This document shows, piece by piece, positions 58,084 through 64,000 of a stretch of DNA of 64,000 nucleotides. Each line of letters starts with the position of its first letter. Positions within the stretch are counted from its first letter, which is position 1. The DNA lies in contig NZ_VDUY01000002.1 in the NCBI RefSeq assembly GCF_008039575.1, forward strand, positions 310,001 to 374,000, in the 5' to 3' direction. The DNA comes from Zeimonas arvi (GTDB lineage Bacteria > Pseudomonadota > Gammaproteobacteria > Burkholderiales > Burkholderiaceae_E). Both the position numbers and the translations under genes were made by a program. The notes beneath the pieces were generated by a model that was given only the letters and a program-made list of their open reading frames with translations, had not been told where the DNA came from and searched no databases.

Positions 58084-58089
58084 TAGAAT
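58084..58089 (+). promoter_or_regulatory. -10 hexamer of a near-leaderless hpnC promoter
   Basis: TAGAAT ends 8 bases before the A of ATG 58097, with no Shine-Dalgarno in the 7-base gap. The in-frame ATG at 58088 overlaps the hexamer and is therefore an unlikely start. Confidence 0.45.
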
Positions 58090-58096
58090 GGCGCCC

Positions 58097-58951
58097 ATGC
58101 CATCCCCCGCCGCCGACGCCCCCGCCAGTCCGATCAGTTCGGTCGACCACTACGAGAATTTCCCGGTCGCCTCGCTGCTGGTGCCTGCGCGACTGCGACC
58201 GGCCATTGCCGCGATCTACCGCTTCGCGCGGCATGCCGACGATGTCGCCGACGAGGGCGACGCGCCGCCGGCGCAGCGGATCGCCGAACTCGACGCGCTC
58301 GCGGCCGCGCTTCGCAGCCCCGCGCCGGCCATCCCGGTGGTGGCTGCGCTGCGCCCCCACCAGCTCGCGCACCGATTGCCGGCCGAGCCCTTCGAGGCCC
58401 TGCTGTCGGCCTTCCGCCAGGACGTGAGCACCATCCGCTATCCGGACTTCGCGTCGCTCCAGGATTACTGCCGGCGCTCGGCCGACCCGGTGGGCGAACT
58501 GGTGCTGCGCCTGTTCGACGCGTGGCGCGACGACACCCGGGCGCCCTCCTCTCAGATCTGCACCGCGCTGCAACTGGTCAACTTCCTGCAGGACACCGCG
58601 ATCGACTGGCAGCGTGGCCGGCTCTACCTGCCGCTCGACGAGCTGGCGGCGGCCGGCCTGGGCGAGGCGGACATCGCTGCGGCCTCGGCCGACGGGCAGG
58701 CGTCGCCCGCGCTGCGTGCCTTCCTGGGGGACCAGACGCTGCGCGCGCGCCGGCTGCTAGAATCCGGCGCCTCGCTGGTGCCCAGGGTGCCCAGGCGACT
58801 CGGCTGGGAGCTTCGGGCGATCATCGCCGGCGGCCTGCGCATTCTCGACAGGCTGGCGGCGGACGGCCACGACCCCTTCGCCGCGCGCCCTGCCCTGGGC
58901 TGGCGCGACGCGCCGGCGCTGGTCCGGCTCTGGTGGCGAACCGACCGATGA
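58097..58951 (+). CDS. hpnC: Hydroxysqualene synthase HpnC
   Basis: A squalene/phytoene-synthase-fold enzyme of 284 residues, converting presqualene diphosphate to hydroxysqualene in the bacterial three-enzyme squalene route. The first Asp-rich motif is YRFARHADDVADEGD near 42, the second NFLQDTAIDWQRGRLYLPLD near 165. The start at ATG 58097 gives MPSPAADAPASPISSVDHYE; VDHYENFPVAS is the family N-terminus. It overlaps hpnD by 4 bases. Divergent from the RND pair. Confidence 0.94.
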   Translation: MPSPAADAPASPISSVDHYENFPVASLLVPARLRPAIAAIYRFARHADDVADEGDAPPAQRIAELDALAAALRSPAPAIPVVAALRPHQLAHRLPAEPFEALLSAFRQDVSTIRYPDFASLQDYCRRSADPVGELVLRLFDAWRDDTRAPSSQICTALQLVNFLQDTAIDWQRGRLYLPLDELAAAGLGEADIAAASADGQASPALRAFLGDQTLRARRLLESGASLVPRVPRRLGWELRAIIAGGLRILDRLAADGHDPFAARPALGWRDAPALVRLWWRTDR

Positions 58952-59796
58952 CCCCCGATCAATACTGCCAGGACAAGGCCGCCCGAAGCGGGTCGAGCTT
59001 CTACTACAGCTTCCTGTTCCTGCCGGCCCAGCGGCGCCGAGCGATCACGGCGCTGTATGCCTTCTGCCGCGAGGTCGACGACGCGGTCGACGAGACCGCC
59101 GATCCCCAGGTCGCCCGCACCAGGCTCGACTGGTGGCGGGCCGAGGTCGAGCGCCTGTTCGCGAACGACCCGCAGCATCCGGTCAGCCGCGCGCTCGCGC
59201 CGCACCTCGAGGCCTTCTCGATCGGCCGGCGGCAGCTGCTCGAGATCGTCGACGGCATGCAGATGGACCTCGAGCAGAACCGCTACCTCGATTTCGAAGG
59301 CCTGCGGCTGTACTGCCACCGCGTGGCCGGCGTGGTCGGCGAGCTGGCCGCGAACATCTTCGGCGCGACCGAGCCGGGCACGCGCGACTACGCCCACGAA
59401 CTGGGCCTCGCTTTCCAGCTGACCAACATCATCCGCGACGTCGGCGAGGACGCCCGCAAGGGCCGCATCTACCTGCCGATCGAGGACCTGCAGCGCTTCG
59501 AGGTGCCGGCGCACGAGATCCTGGCAGCGAAGCACAGCGAGCGCTTCGCCGCGCTGATGCGCTTCGAGGCGGCGCGCGCGCGCGAGCACTACCGGCGCGC
59601 CTTCGCGGCGCTGCCCGAGGCCGACCGCCGGGCCCAGCGTCCCGGACTGATGATGGCGGCAATCTACGCCACGCTGCTGGCCGAGATCGAGCACGACGGA
59701 TTCCTGGTGCTCGACCGGCGCACCTCGCTCACGCCGATCCGCAAGCTCTGGCTCGCCTGGCGCACCTTCGTGGGCGGTCGCCCGCCACGGGTGTGA
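58948..59796 (+). CDS. hpnD: Presqualene diphosphate synthase HpnD
   Basis: Joins two farnesyl diphosphates to presqualene diphosphate; 282 residues. MTPDQYCQDKAARSGSSFYYSF is the family start. The Asp-rich motifs are YAFCREVDDAVDET near 35 and NIIRDVGEDARKGRIYLPIE near 160. A paralogue of hpnC with a better-preserved active site. It overlaps hpnC (ATGA) and hpnE (GTGA), so the three are translated as a coupled set. Confidence 0.95.
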   Translation: MTPDQYCQDKAARSGSSFYYSFLFLPAQRRRAITALYAFCREVDDAVDETADPQVARTRLDWWRAEVERLFANDPQHPVSRALAPHLEAFSIGRRQLLEIVDGMQMDLEQNRYLDFEGLRLYCHRVAGVVGELAANIFGATEPGTRDYAHELGLAFQLTNIIRDVGEDARKGRIYLPIEDLQRFEVPAHEILAAKHSERFAALMRFEAARAREHYRRAFAALPEADRRAQRPGLMMAAIYATLLAEIEHDGFLVLDRRTSLTPIRKLWLAWRTFVGGRPPRV

Positions 59797-61256
59797 GCCG
59801 GGACACCGACAGCCCGGCGAGCGTCGGCGGCGAGCCCGCCGCGGGGCACCGGATCGCGGTCGTCGGCGCCGGCTGGGCCGGCCTGTCCGCGGCGCTCCGG
59901 CTCGCCGAGGCCGGCCGGCGGGTCGCGCTGTTCGACGCCGCCCCGACTTCGGGCGGTCGCGCCCGCACCGTCGAGCTGGCGACGCCGCTGGGCCGCTTCG
60001 AGATCGACAACGGCCAGCACCTGATCGTGGGCGCCTACCGCGAGACCCTCGCGCTGATCGAGCGCCTGGGCGCCGGCGCCTTGCTCGGTCGCGCGCCGCT
60101 TTCGCTCGGCTCGCCGGCGGGCCTGCGGATGCGCGCCGCGCGGCTGCCGGCGCCGCTGCACCTGGCGTGGGCGCTTGCGACCGCGCGAGGGCTCGGCCCG
60201 GGCGCGCGCCGCGCGACGCTGCGACTCATGCTGCAGCTGCGCCGCGCCAACTGGCGGGGCGTCGCCGGCGAAACCGTGACTGCGCTGCTGGCACGCCATC
60301 GGCAACCGCCGGCGCTGGTGGCGCGTCTCTGGGCGCCGCTTTGCATCGGCGCGCTGAACACCCTGCCCGGCGAGGCCTGCGCGGCGAGCTTCGCCGCGGT
60401 GCTGCGCGACACGCTGGGCGCCGATCGCCGGGCCTCGGACTTCGTGACCCCCCACGCGCCGCTCGGGCGGCTGCTGCCCGAACCGGCGGTCGAGCGCCTG
60501 CGGGCGCTCGGCGCGTCGATACGCTTCCGCACCCCGGTGCGCCGGCTCGAGGCGCGCGCCGACCCCGCGACCGGCCGCGCTCGGTGGCGCATCGACGACG
60601 GCGAATTCGACCAGGCCGTGCTCGCGATGGCGCCCTGGTCGGCTGCAAGGCTGCTCGAGGCCTCCGACATCCCGCCCGGCCCGATCGGCGACTTCGCGCC
60701 CGAGCCGATCGCGACCGCCTGGGCGCTCTGGCCGGCAAACGCCGCGCCGGCCCTGCCGCGGTGGAGCCTGCTGGACGAGGACGAGGGCCGTTGCCGGCAC
60801 GGCCAGTGGCTCTTCGACCGCGGAACCGTGTCGCCGCTCGAAACCCTCCCGCTTCCCGAAACCCTCTCGCCCCTCGAGCCGGGGCCGGCCCCGGCCGGCG
60901 CGCGCCCCGGCCCGGCACGCCTGGCCGGGATCGTGATCAGCGTGGCGAGCCGGCTCGACGCGCTGACCCCGGAGGCGGTCGTCGCGGGCGTGTCGGCGCA
61001 GCTCGCCGAAGCCTTCGGCGGACCACCTCCGGCCGCGGTGAAACTGGTGACCGAACGCAGGGCGACCTTCCGCTGCACGCCCGATCGACCGCGCCTCGGC
61101 GCCGACCAACTGCGCCGGCAGGCCCCCGGCCTCTGGCTGGCCGGGGATTGGCTTTGGCCGGACTACCCGGCGACGCTGGAGGCCGCGGTGCGCAGCGGCA
61201 CCGATACCGCACTGCGAATCCTGGACGCCCGCACGGCGCCAGGCACCGTCGTATAG
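59793..61256 (+). CDS. hpnE: Hydroxysqualene dehydroxylase HpnE
   Basis: An FAD-dependent amine-oxidase-fold enzyme of 487 residues that reduces hydroxysqualene to squalene. The dinucleotide site is IAVVGAGWAGLSAALRLAEAG near 22, followed by SGGRARTVEL and a C-terminal LWLAGDWLWPDYPATLEAAV near 450. The start is a GTG at 59793, overlapping hpnD. An insertion near residues 350-375 (SPLETLPLPETLSPLEPGPA) is a short repetitive Pro/Leu/Glu loop. No squalene-hopene cyclase gene follows, so the use of squalene is set elsewhere. Confidence 0.94.
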   Translation: MSRDTDSPASVGGEPAAGHRIAVVGAGWAGLSAALRLAEAGRRVALFDAAPTSGGRARTVELATPLGRFEIDNGQHLIVGAYRETLALIERLGAGALLGRAPLSLGSPAGLRMRAARLPAPLHLAWALATARGLGPGARRATLRLMLQLRRANWRGVAGETVTALLARHRQPPALVARLWAPLCIGALNTLPGEACAASFAAVLRDTLGADRRASDFVTPHAPLGRLLPEPAVERLRALGASIRFRTPVRRLEARADPATGRARWRIDDGEFDQAVLAMAPWSAARLLEASDIPPGPIGDFAPEPIATAWALWPANAAPALPRWSLLDEDEGRCRHGQWLFDRGTVSPLETLPLPETLSPLEPGPAPAGARPGPARLAGIVISVASRLDALTPEAVVAGVSAQLAEAFGGPPPAAVKLVTERRATFRCTPDRPRLGADQLRRQAPGLWLAGDWLWPDYPATLEAAVRSGTDTALRILDARTAPGTVV

Positions 61257-61340
61257 GATCGAAGCCTGCGTTTCGCCGCGCCCCGGCGGTCTCGCCGGTG
61301 CCGGACTTCTTCGACGGACGACCCCTTCGGCAGTTCCCAC

Positions 61341-62978
61341 TTGGATAGTTCAAGCCTGGCAATCCTCTTCCCCTTCCTCGGGGGGCTCGGCATGTTCCTG
61401 ATCGGAATGATGCTGCTGACGGATGGCCTGATGAGCTTCGGCGGGCATACGATCAAGCAGGCGCTGGCCCGCTTCACCGGGACGCCGGCCAAGGCCTTCG
61501 CGTCGGGCACCCTGGCCACCGCAGTGGCCCAGTCCTCGACCGCCACCACGGTCACGCTGATCGGCTTCGTCAGTGCCGGCCTGGTCAGCTTCCCGCAGGC
61601 AATCGGCGTGCTGCTCGGCGCAAGCCTGGGCAACACCGCCACCGGCTGGATCGTCGCGGGGCTGGGGCTGAAGGTGAACCTGGGTTTCTACACGATGCCG
61701 ATGATCGGGCTCGGCGCGCTGATGAAGCTGCTGGCGCGCGGCCGCTGGGCCGGGCTGGGCCTGGCGCTGGCAGGCTTCGGCGTGATGTTCGCCGGTCTGG
61801 CCGCCCTGCAGGAGGGCATGCGCGGCCTCGCCTCGATCTTCGACCTGGCCAGCCTGCCGGTAGGCGGCGTGCGCGAGAGGCTGGCCACGATGACGATCGG
61901 GCTCGTGCTGACCGCGCTGCTGCAGTCGTCGACCGCTGCGATCGCCGCCACGCTGACCGCCCTGCATGCGCAAGCCATCAACTTCGACCAGGCCGCGGCG
62001 CTGGTTGTCGGCGCGGCCATCGGCACCACCCTGACCGGCGCGCTGGTGGCGATCGCCGGCACCGTCCACGCCAAGCGCACCGCGCTGGCCTACGTCCTGT
62101 TCAACCTGATCGCCGGCCTGGTCGCGATCGCCCTGCTGCCGGTCTTCCTCGCCGCGATCGAATGGCTCGAAGTCCATGTCCGGCTCGAGGCGGGCGCCAT
62201 GAGCCTGGCCGCCTTCCACACCTTGTTCATCGCCGTCGGCGTCGTGCTGCTCCTGCCCTTCGCGCATCCCTTCGCCCGCCTGGTCGAGCGCCTGCTGCCG
62301 GCGCGCGGCGAGGTGCTCACCGAGCGGCTGGACCACTCGATGCTGGCGATCCCCGCAGTGGCGCTCGAAGCGTCGCAGCGGTCGCTCGAGGCGATCGCCG
62401 CGCATTTGCTCGCGCTGTACGACGGCATGCTGTCGGGCGCCGATGTCGATGACACCGGCAGGCGCCTCGCGCAGGCCGGCCAGGTGCTCGACGCGGTCTA
62501 CGACTTCGTCAGCCGCATCGAGCTCGCCGCCGGCGACGAGGCCGGCTCCGCGCAACGCGTCGCGCAGCTGCACGCGATCGACCATCTGCTGCGGCTGCGC
62601 ACCCGACTCGACGAACTGGCGCGGGCGCGTGTCGACCTGTCCGAGCCCGCATACGAATGGGCCATGCCGAACACGCGCCTGATCCTCGATCTGGCGCGAC
62701 AGGGACTGGCCCTCGCGGATCTCGGGCAGCAGGTGCCGCAGATCGCGCGCGAGGCCCAGGCGCTCGAAGCGCTGTCGCACCGGATGCGGCACGGGGCCCT
62801 GGCCGGCGCGCTGCCGGGCGCCCAGAGCCCGGCGCAGGCCCTGACCCGCACCGATGCCTTCCGCTGGCTGGAACGCATCGGCGGCCACGTCTCGCGGATC
62901 TGCCACTACCTGTCCGAGGGACGCGGCGCGAAGCAGCGCGCGGCAACTCGCCGGCGTCCGCCGCCGAGTCCTGCCTAG
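61341..62978 (+). CDS. Na/Pi cotransporter family protein
   Basis: A 545-residue membrane protein of the NptA/PF02690 type, probably a sodium-coupled phosphate transporter. The inverted-repeat transporter core has two QSS motifs, AVAQSSTATTVTLIGFVSAG near 70 and ALLQSSTAAIAATLTALHA near 193, with about eight to nine helices. From about 330 a soluble helical PhoU-like domain follows. The start is uncertain: TTG 61341 gives MDSSSLAILFPFLGGLGMF, which fits the first helix, but I see no ribosome site. It lies 84 bases after hpnE and converges with radA. Confidence 0.88.
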   Translation: MDSSSLAILFPFLGGLGMFLIGMMLLTDGLMSFGGHTIKQALARFTGTPAKAFASGTLATAVAQSSTATTVTLIGFVSAGLVSFPQAIGVLLGASLGNTATGWIVAGLGLKVNLGFYTMPMIGLGALMKLLARGRWAGLGLALAGFGVMFAGLAALQEGMRGLASIFDLASLPVGGVRERLATMTIGLVLTALLQSSTAAIAATLTALHAQAINFDQAAALVVGAAIGTTLTGALVAIAGTVHAKRTALAYVLFNLIAGLVAIALLPVFLAAIEWLEVHVRLEAGAMSLAAFHTLFIAVGVVLLLPFAHPFARLVERLLPARGEVLTERLDHSMLAIPAVALEASQRSLEAIAAHLLALYDGMLSGADVDDTGRRLAQAGQVLDAVYDFVSRIELAAGDEAGSAQRVAQLHAIDHLLRLRTRLDELARARVDLSEPAYEWAMPNTRLILDLARQGLALADLGQQVPQIAREAQALEALSHRMRHGALAGALPGAQSPAQALTRTDAFRWLERIGGHVSRICHYLSEGRGAKQRAATRRRPPPSPA

Positions 62979-62983
62979 GAGCC

Positions 62984-63004
62984 TGGGCGGCACTCTGCCG
63001 CCCA
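62984..63004. terminator. Hairpin between converging nptA-like and radA genes
   Basis: A perfect 9-bp stem, TGGGCGGCA / TGCCGCCCA, with a CTC loop, centred in the 31-bp gap between two converging stops. No T-run on either side, so a bidirectional transcript-end hairpin is likely but not a classical terminator. Confidence 0.5.
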
Positions 63005-63009
63005 GACCC

Positions 63010-64000
63010 CTAGCCCCAGGCCGCCGCGATCGCCTCGTCGACCCGGTCGAGCGCCACCGCGGTCAGTCCCTCGATCGGCTTCTTGGGCGCGTTGGCCTTC
63101 GGGATCAGCACCCGGGAGAAACCGAGCTTGACCGCCTCGCGCAGCCGCTCCTGGCCACGCGGCGCCGGCCGGATCTCGCCCGCCAGGCCGACTTCGCCGA
63201 ACACCGCCAGGCCGCGCGGCAAGGGCTTGCTCTCGAGCGAGGACACGATGGCCAGCATCACCGCCAGGTCGGCGGCCGGCTCGCCGATCCGCACGCCGCC
63301 CACCGCGTTGATGAAGACGTCCTGGTCGAAGCAGGCCACGCCGGCATGCCGGTGCAGCACGGCCAGCAGCATCGCCAGCCGGCTCTGCTCCAGGCCCACC
63401 GCCAGCCGCCGTGGATTGGCCACGTGCGAGGTGTCGACCAGCGCCTGCACCTCGACCAGCAGCGGCCGGGTGCCTTCCTGGGTGACCAGCACGCAGGAGC
63501 CGGGCACCTGCCGGTCGTGCTGCGACAGGAACAGCGCCGACGGATTGGACACGCCGCGCAGCCCCCGATCGGTCATCGCGAACACGCCCAGCTCGTTGAC
63601 CGCGCCGAACCGGTTCTTGAAGGCCCGCACCAGCCGGTGCGACGAGTGGGTGTCGCCCTCGAAATAGAGCACCGTGTCGACGATGTGCTCGAGCACGCGC
63701 GGCCCGGCGAGCGTGCCCTCCTTGGTCACGTGGCCGATCATGACCACCGCCACGCCGAGCTGCTTGGACAGCCGCGTGAGCTGGGCTGCGCATTCGCGCA
63801 CCTGCGCCACCGAGCCGGGCGCCGACTGCAACTGCGAGGAGTACAGCGTCTGGATCGAATCGACCACCACCACCGCCGGCCGCCGCTCCTCGACCGCGCC
63901 GACGATCCGCTCGAGCTCGATCTCGGCCAGCAACGGCAGCCGCGCGCCGTCGAGCCCCAGCCTGCGAGCCCGCAGCGCGATCTGCGCCGCCGATTCCTCG
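63010..64000 (-). CDS. radA: DNA repair protein RadA, C-terminal part
   Basis: A RecA-like ATPase promoting branch migration in recombination, cut at its N-terminal side by the window end. Visible are Walker B AVVVVDSIQTLYSSQLQ, the RadA-specific KNRFG motif in VRAFKNRFGAVNELGVFAM, and the C-terminal Lon-protease-like domain (from about VNAVGGVRIGEPAADLA; FGEVGLAGEIRPAPRG). The zinc finger and Walker A lie beyond base 64000. The frame is open through 64000, continuing EESAAQIALRARRLGLDGA into the visible part. Confidence 0.96.
   Translation of the reverse strand, partial: EESAAQIALRARRLGLDGARLPLLAEIELERIVGAVEERRPAVVVVDSIQTLYSSQLQSAPGSVAQVRECAAQLTRLSKQLGVAVVMIGHVTKEGTLAGPRVLEHIVDTVLYFEGDTHSSHRLVRAFKNRFGAVNELGVFAMTDRGLRGVSNPSALFLSQHDRQVPGSCVLVTQEGTRPLLVEVQALVDTSHVANPRRLAVGLEQSRLAMLLAVLHRHAGVACFDQDVFINAVGGVRIGEPAADLAVMLAIVSSLESKPLPRGLAVFGEVGLAGEIRPAPRGQERLREAVKLGFSRVLIPKANAPKKPIEGLTAVALDRVDEAIAAAWG

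Overview
The window is a dense, roughly 70% G+C chromosomal segment of a Gram-negative betaproteobacterium, most likely Burkholderiales. Three things point there: the lipid A and outer-membrane genes, the order rpsB-tsf-pyrH-frr-uppS-cdsA-dxr-rseP-bamA-ompH-lpxD-fabZ-lpxA-lpxB-rnhB, and the order tig-clpP-clpX-lon-hupB-tRNA-Val-tRNA-Asp-ppiD. The genus cannot be fixed from the sequence alone. Nearly all genes are intact housekeeping genes with uniform composition. I see no prophage, insertion sequence, CRISPR array or rRNA.

Layout. 1-15815, minus strand: a long run that moves from translation (rpsB, tsf, frr) through UMP kinase, isoprenoid and phospholipid precursors (dxr, uppS, cdsA) to envelope stress and assembly (rseP, bamA, ompH) and lipid A synthesis (lpxD, fabZ, lpxA, lpxB). 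It ends with rnhB and an rRNA-methyltransferase-like gene, next to the 3' end of ppsR. 16017-19430, plus: map and glnD. 19568-27255, minus: a methylthioinosine-phosphorylase-like gene, ligA, zipA and smc. 27462-35779, plus: queF, then dapC-dapD-pilU-arsC/spx-like-dapE-prmB and an ABC-F gene. 35791-42348: two GST-like genes flank an acyl-CoA module of 3-hydroxyacyl-CoA dehydrogenase, enoyl-CoA hydratase, an APH-fold kinase and an acyl-CoA dehydrogenase. 42407-46065: a DUF1178 gene, mnmH and ppiD. 46163-53063, minus: two tRNAs, hupB, lon, clpX, clpP, tig and tRNA-Leu, a protein-quality-control block. 53741-57885, minus: an RND efflux pair. 58097-61256, plus: hpnC-hpnD-hpnE for squalene. The window closes with a Na/Pi-cotransporter-like gene and a partial radA.

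The least expected content is noncoding. Between tRNA-Leu and the RND genes lie two inverted copies of an 88-bp structured element (53133-53286 and 53566-53700). By hand alignment they differ at 10 core positions, and 8 of those form four compensatory base-pair exchanges; the closing stems differ in sequence but pair in both copies. A second, unrelated element with a perfect 31-bp terminal inverted repeat and internal hairpins lies at 41403-41610. Other regulatory signals are -10 hexamers placed so that map, the 3-hydroxyacyl-CoA dehydrogenase gene and hpnC would be leaderless or nearly so, a heat-shock-type promoter before lon, a rho-independent terminator between rpsB and tsf, and a palindromic candidate operator before the RND genes.
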